Shown here: positions 1-8,953 of the stretch, one piece after another
Layout of the letters: each line of letters begins with the position of its first letter
Numbering within the stretch: position 1 is the stretch's first letter
Assembly (NCBI GenBank): GCA_965224745.1
Contig: CBDCZY010000009.1
Span: 124,001-188,000, forward strand
Source: CBDCZY01 sp965224745
Lineage (GTDB): Bacteria; Pseudomonadota; Gammaproteobacteria; Methylococcales; Methylomonadaceae
Length of the DNA stretch: 64,000 nt
Direction of reading: 5' to 3'
Translations under genes and position numbers: made by a program
The notes under the pieces: model-generated
What the model was told of the DNA's origin: nothing
Databases searched by the model: none
The model's input: only the letters and a program-made list of their open reading frames with translations

Positions 1-1
1 C

Positions 2-778
2 TATGATGGCGAACTGCAACAAGCTTTCCCTCCGATGGCCATTACTCTAACTTTGGAAGATGAAATTGATGTCAGTCGTGGTGATATGATAGTACCCGTT
101 GATAATCAACCCGTTGTCGCCGATAAATTTCAAGCGACCATTGTATGGATGTCGGATGATTTGATGCTGCCTGGCAAACAATTTACATTGAAGCTCGCTT
201 CAAGTAACGCCACTGGATCCATATCAAAAATTGATCACAGAATTGATGTAAATACCCTTGAACATCATTCAGCCACCGAATTAAATCTCAATGAAATCGC
301 GTTGTGTACAATTTCAGTGACGGCGCCCGTAGTTTTCGATTCTTACTCGGCCAATAAAGGGACTGGTGCATTTATCATCATTGACCGGTTAACTAATGTG
401 ACCGTAGCCGCAGGCATGATCACTGGCGAGTTTTCTGAACATGATGACCGGGCTTTCCAAGTATCCGATGAAGAGCGCGCAGCACGTTTTGCGCAATCAC
501 CTTGTACAATATGGTTAACAGGCAACAATAATAAAGACTTTGGTTATCGACTAGAGCGAAAGTTGTTCGATTCAGGCCATGCGGTCGCACTAATAGAAGT
601 CCAAGAGTTTGCAACGGCTAAACAACAAGCAGCAGTGCTTGAACAAGCCGGTATGATCTGCATTGCTATTGCCGAAAACTCTGAAGACCTTTCTGATGAA
701 GAACTATCTTTTGAGACCTCTAGCGACAGCATCTCGCATATTGTTTCTACGTTGCAAACGAAAAATATAATCGTTTGA
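2..778 (+). CDS. cysN: Sulfate adenylyltransferase subunit 1 (CysN) C-terminal part with degenerate APS-kinase-like tail, partial
   Basis: The reading frame is open from base 2, so this is the 3' part of a gene that begins outside the window. The first residues (YDGELQQAF, then TLEDEIDVSRGD) match the end of the GTPase subunit of ATP sulfurylase, which with CysD makes APS from sulfate and ATP. The EF-Tu-like beta-barrel region follows to about in-window residue 150. The last 100 residues resemble the start of APS kinase (CysC): CTIWLTG, then a helix LERKLFDSGHAVALIE. The P-loop that should follow IWLTG is replaced by NNNKDFG, with no GKS/T. CysC catalytic motifs are absent and the domain is short. 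I infer a CysNC fusion whose kinase half has decayed or become structural. Confidence 0.88.
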   Translation, partial: YDGELQQAFPPMAITLTLEDEIDVSRGDMIVPVDNQPVVADKFQATIVWMSDDLMLPGKQFTLKLASSNATGSISKIDHRIDVNTLEHHSATELNLNEIALCTISVTAPVVFDSYSANKGTGAFIIIDRLTNVTVAAGMITGEFSEHDDRAFQVSDEERAARFAQSPCTIWLTGNNNKDFGYRLERKLFDSGHAVALIEVQEFATAKQQAAVLEQAGMICIAIAENSEDLSDEELSFETSSDSISHIVSTLQTKNIIV

Positions 779-838
779 CCCGTTATTTTATTGATGTTGA
801 CAATTAGATCAGATAAACCTGAAACAAATCAAAAATTA

Positions 839-1792
839 TTAATTCTGTAACGTGGTACTGGCTTGCAGTAAATTAGATCTCAACGTATGAACCAAATCGT
901 TGATGTTCGCTCCAGGTTCATTGTAAATTGCAAAAAACGTATACTTCCCTGCCCAACCCGCTGGCACTTTAAATTCTAAAACTGAATGCCTGGTATCAGC
1001 AACTTTAACACCCTGTTTAAATGGCGATGCCGTCAAACTGGCTGATACTGTTGAATTATCCTTCAAGAAAAAAAGCTGATTGTCAGGCATCAATACTGCA
1101 ACCCAAAGATCCATCTCTAGATTTCTAGTAATACCTGATTCCAGTAAGGAAAGAAAAATGGTCTCTCCAGGAACATAACTTTCTTGTAAATTACTAAATT
1201 GCAGTTGAGCTTGGCGAACGCGAACCGATTCAATGGTGATGGTTTCACTGGGTATATTCTGCACTCCAGAAATATTTTCTGTGGCCACTGACGATATCTG
1301 ATCAACAATGTCTATACCTTCAATCACTTCACCAAAAACAGCGTAGCCTGCACTCGCACCAAACACGTAATCAAGATTCAGGTTGTCATTGGTATTGATA
1401 AAAAACTGAGAAGTAGCAGAATTCGGATCATTTGTTCGAGCCATGGCAACCGTTCCACGTACATTACTCAAACCATTACTCGCTTCGTTACTTATGGGAG
1501 CAGATGTCTCCTTTTGTTCCAGTGAGTCAGTAAAACCACCGCCCTGTACCACGAAGCCATCGATAACTCGATGAAAAATGGTCCCTTCATAGAACCCTTG
1601 TTCCACATAATTTAAAAAATTAGTCACCGTGATGGACGCTTTTTCTGGAAACAATTTGAGCGTGATTGTCCCAACATTGGTCTGCATATCCACAACCGGA
1701 TCTTCTGCGGAGCATACAGATGCTGTCAATACGCATATTAGGAATAAACCTTTTCCACACATTAAGTTTGTCCTATTAATCTTTTTTTCCAT
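839..1792 (-). CDS. Secreted cyclophilin-type peptidyl-prolyl isomerase with C-terminal extension
   Basis: A 317-residue protein with an N-terminal signal peptide (hydrophobic GLFLICVLTASVCSA, cut near residue 29). Residues about 33-195 are a cyclophilin domain, with the usual FHRVIDGFVVQGG and SQFFIN motifs; this family catalyses proline cis-trans isomerisation, here probably in the periplasm or outside the cell. The last 115 residues are not cyclophilin. They read as a beta-rich module (YVPGETIFLSL, DLWVAVLMPDNQLFFL, AGKYTFFAIYNEPGA) similar to modules seen at the ends of gammaproteobacterial surface proteins. A GGAG lies 11 nt before the ATG. The gene sits after ybeD, where lipB is often found in relatives. 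Confidence 0.85.
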   Translation of the reverse strand: MEKKINRTNLMCGKGLFLICVLTASVCSAEDPVVDMQTNVGTITLKLFPEKASITVTNFLNYVEQGFYEGTIFHRVIDGFVVQGGGFTDSLEQKETSAPISNEASNGLSNVRGTVAMARTNDPNSATSQFFINTNDNLNLDYVFGASAGYAVFGEVIEGIDIVDQISSVATENISGVQNIPSETITIESVRVRQAQLQFSNLQESYVPGETIFLSLLESGITRNLEMDLWVAVLMPDNQLFFLKDNSTVSASLTASPFKQGVKVADTRHSVLEFKVPAGWAGKYTFFAIYNEPGANINDLVHTLRSNLLQASTTLQN

Positions 1793-1828
1793 AATTTTAC
1801 AAGCTCCTCATATCAAAAGGCATATTAC

Positions 1829-2098
1829 CTATAAAGCAATCAACACCTGTTCACAGTCGGTTAAATCCTGGTAGATAGCATCAAGTTGTTGTTGATTCTT
1901 GGCTTTTATGACAATCGTTATTGAGGTATATTTGCCACCTGAACTGGCCTTAACCGTGATAACTTCTTCTGTAATCTCGGGTGCGTGATTTCTAACAATG
2001 TCAACTATAACTTGCTTAACAGGAGGGCTACTTAGTCCCATTGCCTTGACAGGGAACTGGCATGGAAACTCTAACAAAGATGGTGTACTTTCAGACAT
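1829..2098 (-). CDS. ybeD: YbeD/DUF493 family protein
   Basis: A small protein of about 89 residues with the DUF493 pattern: FPCQFPVKAMG at the start, then VVDIVRNHAPEI-like and SGGKYTSITIVIKAKNQQQLDAIY. The family has an ACT-like fold and probably a regulatory role; its true function is unsettled. It follows dacA by about 30 nt on the same strand, the order seen in many gammaproteobacteria (dacA-ybeD-lipB). The lipB and lipA genes that normally come next are absent. I chose the ATG at 2098; a TTG four codons upstream is possible. Confidence 0.85.
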   Translation of the reverse strand: MSESTPSLLEFPCQFPVKAMGLSSPPVKQVIVDIVRNHAPEITEEVITVKASSGGKYTSITIVIKAKNQQQLDAIYQDLTDCEQVLIAL

Positions 2099-2130
2099 TG
2101 AGTTGGACAATAAACAACAAAAAGATCTTG

Positions 2131-3303
2131 TTAATTAAACAGCAGCAGCACTCTATCAAACATTCGTTTCATGAAACCGCCTCTGGCGACCGCACTCATA
2201 GCAACGAGTGGTTTTTCCATTAATTCTTCATCAGCTAATTTAACGTTAACAGACCCAAACACCTGTCCCGCAGCGACCGGCGCATGTATTTCTTTGTCTA
2301 TATTTATGTTTGCTTTAAGATCCTTGTAATGTCGTCGAGGAATAGTCACGTACAGATCCTCCTCTAACCCTAAATCAAGCTCCTCAGTCTCACCTTTCCA
2401 AATCTGTGTTTTAGTTAATGACTGCTTTCCTTCATAAAGGCGATAAGTCTTATAAAATCTAAATCCGTAATTGAGTAAGGATTGACTTTCACTGGCACGT
2501 GCTTCATCACTATTGGCACCCATTACAATGGAAATAAGCCTCATTTGCTCACGTTTGGCGGAAGCAACTAAACAATATCCAGCTTCTTCCGTATGACCTG
2601 TTTTTAATCCATCTACACTAGGGTCTCGCCAGAGCAGACGATTACGATTAGGTTGTTTGATACCGTTAAATGTATACTCCTTTTCCGCATACAGCTCGTA
2701 AAAATCAGGATATTTTTTGATAACTTCTCGGGTTAAAAGAATTAAATCCTTGGCAGTTGTATAGTGCTCGGGATCCGGTAAACCGGTACTATTAACAAAG
2801 TGACTGTCTTCCATGCCTAATTGCTGAGCATAATGATTCATCAAATCAGCAAAAGCCAGTTCATCACCAGCAATATGTTCAGCAAGCGATACACTGGCAT
2901 CGTTTCCGGATTGAATAATCACACCTTTTAGTAATTCTTCAATTTTAACTTGTTTGTTCACTTCAATGAACATCCGTGAACCAGGCGTACGCCAAGCTTT
3001 TTCGCTAACTGTAACCAAATCATCCAAATCAATATGACCGTTTTCTATTTCATTAAAAGCCACATAGGTTGTCATGATTTTAGTCAAACTAGCAGGAGGC
3101 ACTTTTTGATCTGACTTCTTTTGGGCGATAACTTGACCGCTATCAAAATCCTCTAAGATGTAGCTAGAAGCCGCTATTTGTGGAGGCGAAGGGATAATAA
3201 TGCCCATTTCAGCCCTGCTTATACCAGGCATAGCGATGAAAATTAAACAGGTAATTACCGAAATGGAGTAATTAACTAGAATAGTTGTGTTTTTTGAAAT
3301 CAT
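2131..3303 (-). CDS. dacA: D-alanyl-D-alanine carboxypeptidase (PBP5/6 family)
   Basis: A periplasmic low-molecular-weight penicillin-binding protein that trims the terminal D-Ala from peptidoglycan stem peptides. The sequence shows a signal peptide (SVITCLIFIAMPGISRA), the three serine-peptidase motifs in order (SLTK, SGN in IQSGNDAS, KTG in GLKTGHTEEAG) and the C-terminal beta domain. It ends in an amphipathic segment (GGFMKRMFDRVLLLFN) typical of the PBP5 membrane anchor. About 390 residues is normal for the family. I chose ATG at 3303 over the TTG at 3315; neither has a clear ribosome site. It belongs to the cell-wall cluster mltB-rlpA-dacA-ybeD. Confidence 0.95.
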   Translation of the reverse strand: MISKNTTILVNYSISVITCLIFIAMPGISRAEMGIIIPSPPQIAASSYILEDFDSGQVIAQKKSDQKVPPASLTKIMTTYVAFNEIENGHIDLDDLVTVSEKAWRTPGSRMFIEVNKQVKIEELLKGVIIQSGNDASVSLAEHIAGDELAFADLMNHYAQQLGMEDSHFVNSTGLPDPEHYTTAKDLILLTREVIKKYPDFYELYAEKEYTFNGIKQPNRNRLLWRDPSVDGLKTGHTEEAGYCLVASAKREQMRLISIVMGANSDEARASESQSLLNYGFRFYKTYRLYEGKQSLTKTQIWKGETEELDLGLEEDLYVTIPRRHYKDLKANINIDKEIHAPVAAGQVFGSVNVKLADEELMEKPLVAMSAVARGGFMKRMFDRVLLLFN

Positions 3304-3465
3304 TAATTCGGTCAATATTATTTCAATGTTATAAGAGATTCAGTGTACATACTTAACAATTAATTCTCTCTAACATTTTAGGTGAAAAATTAAAAAACCC
3401 AGGCTTTAGGTCGCCACAAAATTATAACCCCAAGATAATCTAAAAAATCATGACGTTAGAATTCT

Positions 3466-4272
3466 TTAATGCGCTTCATCAATAACATAAGGCATCGATT
3501 TTAACCCTAATTGAGCAAGCTTATCTGCCATTCTGTGAACTTCAAAAACAGAGTCTAGTGGACCGAGTTGTACCTTATGCACTATTGATTTCCCATCGTT
3601 CAAAGAACGAATTCTCGTTTCAGGAAAACCCTTATGAATGCTTATTTTCTCTTTGATTTTAACTGCGTTTATTCGATCAGAAAATACACCAACTTGAAGA
3701 AATATGGGTTTTTTTGTATTGTATTTAAGCTGATTCTCTTTAGTCATTTCGGGTTCGATAGTCGTTACTTTTACCAAACCAGTACCTGCTGCATCGATAC
3801 CTAATTTAACGGCTGCAGTATAGGATAAATCTATTATGCGCCCATCGTGAAACGGGCCGCGATCATTGACTCTTAATATGACTGTTCTTTGATTGGTCAA
3901 GTTGGTAACTTTGACGTAAGAAGGAATAGGCAAAGTCTTATGAGCCGCAGTCATTCCATACATATCGTAAACTTCACCATTCGAAGTTTTTTTGTTATGA
4001 AATTTAGGCCCATACCATGATGCTATCCCTCGTTCGGAATAACCTTTACTCTCTGGCTGCACGTAATAACGCTTTCCGAATACCGTATAAGAGTCAGGAT
4101 TTCCGGCACGAGTTCTTTCTTCAAAACGGGGAACTGCATCAGGAATTGAAGGAATTTTTTTTGCTAACAATTTTGACGCCTTTATTTCAGTCGACACCCT
4201 TGGGTTTTGGCTACACGCTGACAGCAAACCAATAATAACCAAGCAGTATAATTTTAAATTATTCACAGTCAT
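3466..4272 (-). CDS. rlpA: RlpA-like septal lipoprotein / lytic transglycosylase with SPOR domain
   Basis: A 268-residue predicted lipoprotein: the signal ends in a lipobox (LLSAC, Cys about 20). Residues about 75-170 form the double-psi beta-barrel (GIASWYGPKFHNKKTSNGE, then VKVTNL and VRVNDRGPFHDGRIIDLS), which in Pseudomonas RlpA cleaves peptidoglycan strands lacking stem peptides. Residues about 185-265 are a SPOR domain (FLQVGVFSDRINA, VHKVQLGPL), which binds denuded glycan at the division septum. The start codon overlaps the stop of mltB by 4 nt (ATGA), so the two are probably translationally coupled. Confidence 0.93.
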   Translation of the reverse strand: MTVNNLKLYCLVIIGLLSACSQNPRVSTEIKASKLLAKKIPSIPDAVPRFEERTRAGNPDSYTVFGKRYYVQPESKGYSERGIASWYGPKFHNKKTSNGEVYDMYGMTAAHKTLPIPSYVKVTNLTNQRTVILRVNDRGPFHDGRIIDLSYTAAVKLGIDAAGTGLVKVTTIEPEMTKENQLKYNTKKPIFLQVGVFSDRINAVKIKEKISIHKGFPETRIRSLNDGKSIVHKVQLGPLDSVFEVHRMADKLAQLGLKSMPYVIDEAH

Positions 4273-5258
4273 GATTTCGCCTGAAATTGTTTTTTGATTT
4301 GTTGGCTTAACTGGAAAACAGCCATGGCATACAAAGGACTATGATTATAACGCGTAATGACATAAAAGTTATGCAGACATAACCAAAAATCGTTACCATT
4401 TTCCAGTTCAAAAGCTAAAAACTTAACTTTGCTATTGTTAGGGATGGTCTCTTTAGCCACAACGCCCACTGCACTCAATTGAGCCATGTTTGCATCAGGC
4501 TTTAATCCTGCAGTCAAAAACCGTTGGTACTTCGTTCCAGTAATATTAGCCTTTATTGCAACTGGATCTCCAGTCTTCCAATGGTGTTGCTTGAAATAAT
4601 TAGCGACACTGGCAAATGTGTCTGCATGATTTTTCCAGATGTCTCGTCGGGCATCACCATCAAAGTCTTTGGCGTAACTTAAGAAACTACTCGGCATAAA
4701 TTGCGGGATACCCATAGCGCCAGCATACGAACCCATTGGCTCTAACGGGTCTTTATGCTCGTCACGACACAATATCAGAAAGTTTTCTAATTCTTTAAGA
4801 AAGTAGCTGCTTCGTTTTGGATAGGCGAATGCCAGTGTCGACAATCCATCAATGACTCTGTATTTGCCAACATTTCGCCCATAAAAGGTCTCCACCCCTA
4901 TGATAGCAATGATAATCTCTTCCGGAACGCCGTATTCCTTAGCTACTTGACCAACTACTTTTCGATTTTCCTGCCAGAATTGCACACCCCGAGTTACTCG
5001 GTCTGTCGTTAAAAAAATCTTTCTATATCGGTGCCATGGAAATGCTTCAGCTGGTCTTGCAATTGCTTTAAGTATTGATTGTTTGATTTCTACCGATTTG
5101 AATAACTTTGTGAGGGGTGCCTTTTCAAAAGCATGTTTTTCAACCATCGTGTTAATGAACTGGTTCATGCCTTGCTGATGATTGACTGCGGCCAAGACAT
5201 TTATATAATTAAGGCCAAAGACAAACCAAACTAATAATCGAAGTGCTTTCAAAGCCAT
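4269..5258 (-). CDS. mltB: Lytic murein transglycosylase B
   Basis: A 329-residue family GH103 enzyme that cuts the MurNAc-GlcNAc bond to form 1,6-anhydro-muropeptides. The catalytic glutamate is in IAIIGVETFYGR; the downstream motifs GSYAGAMGIPQFMPSSF, DFDGDARRDIW and ANYFKQHHW are all typical. The N-terminus is hydrophobic (LLVWFVFGLNYINVLAA) without a lipobox cysteine, so it is probably soluble periplasmic or anchored by an uncleaved signal. It is the first gene of the minus-strand cell-wall run. The mrdA (PBP2) and rodA genes usually found upstream are not here. Confidence 0.93.
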   Translation of the reverse strand: MALKALRLLVWFVFGLNYINVLAAVNHQQGMNQFINTMVEKHAFEKAPLTKLFKSVEIKQSILKAIARPAEAFPWHRYRKIFLTTDRVTRGVQFWQENRKVVGQVAKEYGVPEEIIIAIIGVETFYGRNVGKYRVIDGLSTLAFAYPKRSSYFLKELENFLILCRDEHKDPLEPMGSYAGAMGIPQFMPSSFLSYAKDFDGDARRDIWKNHADTFASVANYFKQHHWKTGDPVAIKANITGTKYQRFLTAGLKPDANMAQLSAVGVVAKETIPNNSKVKFLAFELENGNDFWLCLHNFYVITRYNHSPLYAMAVFQLSQQIKKQFQAKS

Positions 5259-5686
5259 ATGTTAAGGAGAGATAGTAGAATGATTGATTTTGATTATAAC
5301 GAAGACCCTAGTTTGAGCCCACCAAGAATATCCATTTCTAAACTTGCCTATTGTGATTGTTAAAGAAGACAGCGATCATCACGTTGAAAGAATAAAATAG
5401 CACGAATACCAGATCATAAGCTATTGAAGCCCAACAATCTTAACGCTACCGATTTTATTTCTATTAAGTAATTATAAAGCTATCAATATGTTATATTCAA
5501 CTATTAAAGTAAAATTTGATTATTTGAGCGTTTTCTCAACGTTTATTTTGACCGAGCACTCAATGGTCGAACAATAATCAAGTTAATTCTTAAGCCATTC
5601 TATCCAGGTATCGCTTTCGCTGGTTATTGAGCTTGATTTTCAAGTATCATAAGCTTCTTTTTGCAATAAACAGATGGAGATTGAAG
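5259..5686. other. Divergent intergenic region mltB / gatC
   Basis: About 430 bases without a convincing gene. It must hold the promoters for the leftward mltB-rlpA-dacA run and the rightward gatCAB operon. The gatC frame stays open to 5627, but the gatC family start and a GGAGA site point to 5687. A short inverted repeat (TTGAG-N6-CTCAA near 5524-5539) is visible. I could not fix promoter hexamers. Confidence 0.5.
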
Positions 5687-5974
5687 ATGGCTTTAACGAC
5701 TGCGGACGTAAATAAGATAGCTTATTTGGCGCGTCTGGGTATTGATGAAACCGACATAGTTTCCTACACAAAAGCTCTTTCTGGTATTTTACAACTCGTA
5801 GAACAAATGAATGAAGCCGATGTCGAAGGCGTAGAACCAATGGCGCACCCACTTGAACAAATTCAGACCCTAAGAGATGACCAAGTGACTGAATCTGATC
5901 AGCACGAATTATTCCAAAAACAAGCGCCACAAGTGGCAGAAAACTTGTATTTGGTACCAAAAGTCATCGAATAA
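5687..5974 (+). CDS. gatC: Asp-tRNA(Asn)/Glu-tRNA(Gln) amidotransferase subunit C
   Basis: A 95-residue GatC. It is the small belt subunit that wraps around GatA and ties it to GatB in the complex that amidates misacylated Glu-tRNA(Gln) and/or Asp-tRNA(Asn). The family pattern is clear: DVNKIAYLARLGIDE near the start, then MNEADVEGVEPMAHPL and LRDDQV. The start at 5687 gives the standard MALTTADV beginning with GGAGA 6 nt upstream; 20 extra codons upstream are open but unlike the family. It is first in gatC-gatA-gatB. Confidence 0.95.
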   Translation: MALTTADVNKIAYLARLGIDETDIVSYTKALSGILQLVEQMNEADVEGVEPMAHPLEQIQTLRDDQVTESDQHELFQKQAPQVAENLYLVPKVIE

Positions 5975-5985
5975 CAAAAGTAGAG

Positions 5986-7443
5986 ATGTCAATGCACGAC
6001 AAAACAATTGCACAACTAAGCCAAGGACTCAGAGCGGGTGAATTTAGCAGTTTAGAACTGACTAAAAACTTTCTGGCCAGAATTAAAAAACATCACTCTC
6101 TCAATGCTTTTATTACGGTAACAGAAGAAAAAGCTTTAGCTGATGCCACACAAGCCGATGAACTGATTGCCAAAGGAAGTACTCACGAATTAACAGGAAT
6201 ACCTATTGCTCAAAAAGACATTTTTTGCACCAAAGGTATAAAAACCAGTTGCGGCTCAAAAATGCTGGATAATTTTAGTGCTCCCTATGATGCGACTGTT
6301 ATTAAGCATTTCAAACAAGCTGGCACGGTTATGCTGGGTAAATTAAATATGGATGAGTTTGCCATGGGCTCATCCAACGAAACCAGTTTTTATGGTCATG
6401 TAAAAAACCCGTGGGATCTTGACACTGTACCCGGAGGGTCTTCCGGAGGATCTGCAGCGGCTGTTGCAGCTCGACTGGCTCCTGGAGCTACCGGAACTGA
6501 TACGGGTGGTTCCATCCGTCAACCCGCTGCGCTGTGTGGTATTACCGGCATCAAACCCACTTACGGTCGCGTTTCAAGATATGGCATGATTGCCTATGCC
6601 TCCAGCTTAGACCAGGGTGGAGCAATGGCCCGTACTGCCGAAGATAGCGCAATGATGCTGCAGGTGATGGCGGGCTTTGACCCACTAGATTCAACCAGTG
6701 TCAATCGGCCGGTACCTGACTATAATGCTGGACTAAATAATTCTTTAGAAGGGTTAACTATTGGCCTTCCGAATGAATTTTTCAGCGAAGGGTTAAACCC
6801 ACAAGTGGGTGATGCAGTCAAGACAGCCGTTGATGAATACACTAAACTCGGCGCTAATATTAAGTCAATCGCTATGCCTAATCTAAAATTAGCTATTCCG
6901 GCCTATTATGTCATTGCTCCCGCCGAGTGCTCTGCCAATTTATCTCGCTTTGATGGGGTACGTTATGGCTATCGTTGTGACAGCCCCAAAGACTTAACCG
7001 ACCTCTATGTAAGATCTCGAGGAGAAGCTTTTGGAGTTGAGGTCAAACGTCGTATTTTGGTGGGTACCTATGCACTTTCAACGGGTTATTATGATGCGTA
7101 TTATTTACAAGCACAAAAATTAAGACGCCTCATCAGTAATGATTTCAAGCAAGCTTTCGAACAAGTCGACATCATCATGGGCCCAGTTACCCCATCTGTC
7201 GCTTTCGGGATAGGTGAAAAATCAGATGATCCGGTCGAAATGTATTTATCGGACATTTATACCATTGCTGTCAACCTGGCTGGCTTACCTGCTATGTCAG
7301 TTCCAGCAGGATTTGCAGAAAACAAACCGGTAGGACTGCAAATCATTGGGAATTACTTTACCGAAGATCGCTTGCTTAACATAGCGCATCGTTATCAACA
7401 AATTACCGACTGGCATCAACAAGCACCGTCTGACTTTACTTAG
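5986..7443 (+). CDS. gatA: Asp-tRNA(Asn)/Glu-tRNA(Gln) amidotransferase subunit A
   Basis: The 485-residue glutaminase subunit of GatCAB; it frees ammonia from glutamine and channels it to GatB. The amidase-signature Ser-cisSer-Lys triad is intact: Lys77 in IAQKDIF, Ser152 in the GGSSGGS stretch and Ser176 in DTGGSIRQP. The spacing matches well-studied GatA proteins. It lies 11 nt after gatC and 12 nt before gatB, so the three form one operon. The presence of GatCAB suggests the cell lacks GlnRS, AsnRS or both; this cannot be tested inside the window. Confidence 0.97.
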   Translation: MSMHDKTIAQLSQGLRAGEFSSLELTKNFLARIKKHHSLNAFITVTEEKALADATQADELIAKGSTHELTGIPIAQKDIFCTKGIKTSCGSKMLDNFSAPYDATVIKHFKQAGTVMLGKLNMDEFAMGSSNETSFYGHVKNPWDLDTVPGGSSGGSAAAVAARLAPGATGTDTGGSIRQPAALCGITGIKPTYGRVSRYGMIAYASSLDQGGAMARTAEDSAMMLQVMAGFDPLDSTSVNRPVPDYNAGLNNSLEGLTIGLPNEFFSEGLNPQVGDAVKTAVDEYTKLGANIKSIAMPNLKLAIPAYYVIAPAECSANLSRFDGVRYGYRCDSPKDLTDLYVRSRGEAFGVEVKRRILVGTYALSTGYYDAYYLQAQKLRRLISNDFKQAFEQVDIIMGPVTPSVAFGIGEKSDDPVEMYLSDIYTIAVNLAGLPAMSVPAGFAENKPVGLQIIGNYFTEDRLLNIAHRYQQITDWHQQAPSDFT

Positions 7444-7455
7444 AGGATAAATATC

Positions 7456-8886
7456 ATGGAATGGGAAACCGTCATCGGTCTCGAAATTCATGCCCAACTT
7501 GCGACCAGTTCAAAAATTTTTTCTGGTGCTTCTACCGCGTATGGTGCAAGCCCAAATTCGCAAGCATGCGCCATAGATCTTGGCATGCCTGGCGTGCTCC
7601 CTGTTCTGAACAAAGAAGTCGTTCGGATGGCGGTAAAGTTCGGCATGGCAATAGATGCTGAAATCTCAAACAAATCAATTTTTGCCAGAAAGAACTATTT
7701 TTATCCCGACTTACCCAAAGGCTATCAAATCAGCCAATTTGAGCTACCGATTGTTGGAAAAGGCCACCTAGACATAGTGGTTAAAGATCAAGCCAAACGT
7801 ATTGAGATAACGCGTGCTCATCTGGAAGAAGATGCTGGTAAATCCCTGCATGAAGATTTTGATGGTTGTAGCGGTATTGACTTGAATCGAGCAGGCACAC
7901 CATTACTTGAAATTGTTTCCGAACCAGACATGAGGTCAGCAAAAGAAGCGGTGGCCTACATGAAAAAAATACATTCTCTCGTAAGCTATTTAGAAATTTG
8001 TGATGGCAATATGCAAGAAGGCTCATTTCGTTGCGATGCGAATGTATCAGTTCGCCCTAAGGGACAAAAAGAATTTGGCACGCGAGCAGAGATCAAAAAC
8101 TTGAATTCATTTCGTTTCGTTGAAAAAGCGATAAACCTAGAAGTTGATCGACAGATAGATATACTGGAATCTGGCGGGAAAGTAGTTCAAGAAACAAGGC
8201 TTTACGACTCTATCAAGGATGAAACCAGGAGCATGCGAAGCAAAGAAGAAGCCAATGATTATCGCTATTTTCCTGACCCTGATTTATTGCCCCTGGTTAT
8301 TGAAGACGATTTTAAAGAAGAAGTAAAAAAACAGTTACCAGAATTACCCGACGCTAAAAAGAATCGTTTCATAACACAATATGCAGTCGATTCTTACAAT
8401 GCAACCCTTCTAACTGCATCCCGCGAATTAGCGGATTATTTTGAATCATTAGTCGAACATTCAAATTGTAATTCAAAACTATGCGCCAATTGGGTTATCG
8501 GCGAAGTATCCGCCGCTTTGAATAAAGAAGGTATAGAAATTACAAGCTGCCCGTTAAACTACCAGCGTTTAGGCGGCTTACTGCAAAGAATCGAAGATGA
8601 AACTATTTCAGGAAAAATTGCAAAGCAGGTTTTTGAAGAGCTATGGAAAGGTGATGTAAACGCCGATCAAATCATCGAACAAAAAGGTCTTAAACAAATT
8701 TCTGATACTGGAGCACTCGAGAAAATTGTCGATGGAATCATTGCTGCTAGTCCCCAGCAACTTGAACAATATAAAGCCGGTAAAGAAAAGCTATTTGGTT
8801 ATTTCGTGGGCCAAGTGATGAAGCAAACACAAGGTAAAGCAAATCCTAAGGAGGTGAATAACCTTCTAAAACCAAAATTAAAATGA
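7456..8886 (+). CDS. gatB: Asp-tRNA(Asn)/Glu-tRNA(Gln) amidotransferase subunit B
   Basis: The 476-residue tRNA-binding and kinase subunit that phosphorylates the misacylated side chain before amidation. Family motifs include WETVIGLEIHAQL at the start, FARKNYFYPDLPKGYQISQ, EEDAGKS, NRAGTPLLEIVSEPD and DYRYFPDPDL. The C-terminal helical YqeY-like domain (about 330-476) is complete. It closes the gatCAB operon. A 16-bp perfect palindrome (TTAGAAAGCTTTCTAA, 8923-8938) follows, between this gene and the convergent epimerase gene; it lacks the T-run of a classic terminator. Confidence 0.97.
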   Translation: MEWETVIGLEIHAQLATSSKIFSGASTAYGASPNSQACAIDLGMPGVLPVLNKEVVRMAVKFGMAIDAEISNKSIFARKNYFYPDLPKGYQISQFELPIVGKGHLDIVVKDQAKRIEITRAHLEEDAGKSLHEDFDGCSGIDLNRAGTPLLEIVSEPDMRSAKEAVAYMKKIHSLVSYLEICDGNMQEGSFRCDANVSVRPKGQKEFGTRAEIKNLNSFRFVEKAINLEVDRQIDILESGGKVVQETRLYDSIKDETRSMRSKEEANDYRYFPDPDLLPLVIEDDFKEEVKKQLPELPDAKKNRFITQYAVDSYNATLLTASRELADYFESLVEHSNCNSKLCANWVIGEVSAALNKEGIEITSCPLNYQRLGGLLQRIEDETISGKIAKQVFEELWKGDVNADQIIEQKGLKQISDTGALEKIVDGIIAASPQQLEQYKAGKEKLFGYFVGQVMKQTQGKANPKEVNNLLKPKLK

Positions 8887-8953
8887 CTTACAACAAAGTT
8901 AACAAGGGAAAAAGAAATTTATCTTAGAAAGCTTTCTAACTCTGTTTGATAGA

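Noticed and set aside
8923..8938. Palindrome after gatB as a terminator
   Set aside because: The 16-bp palindrome is AT-rich and lacks a loop and T-run, so a terminator call is not supported.
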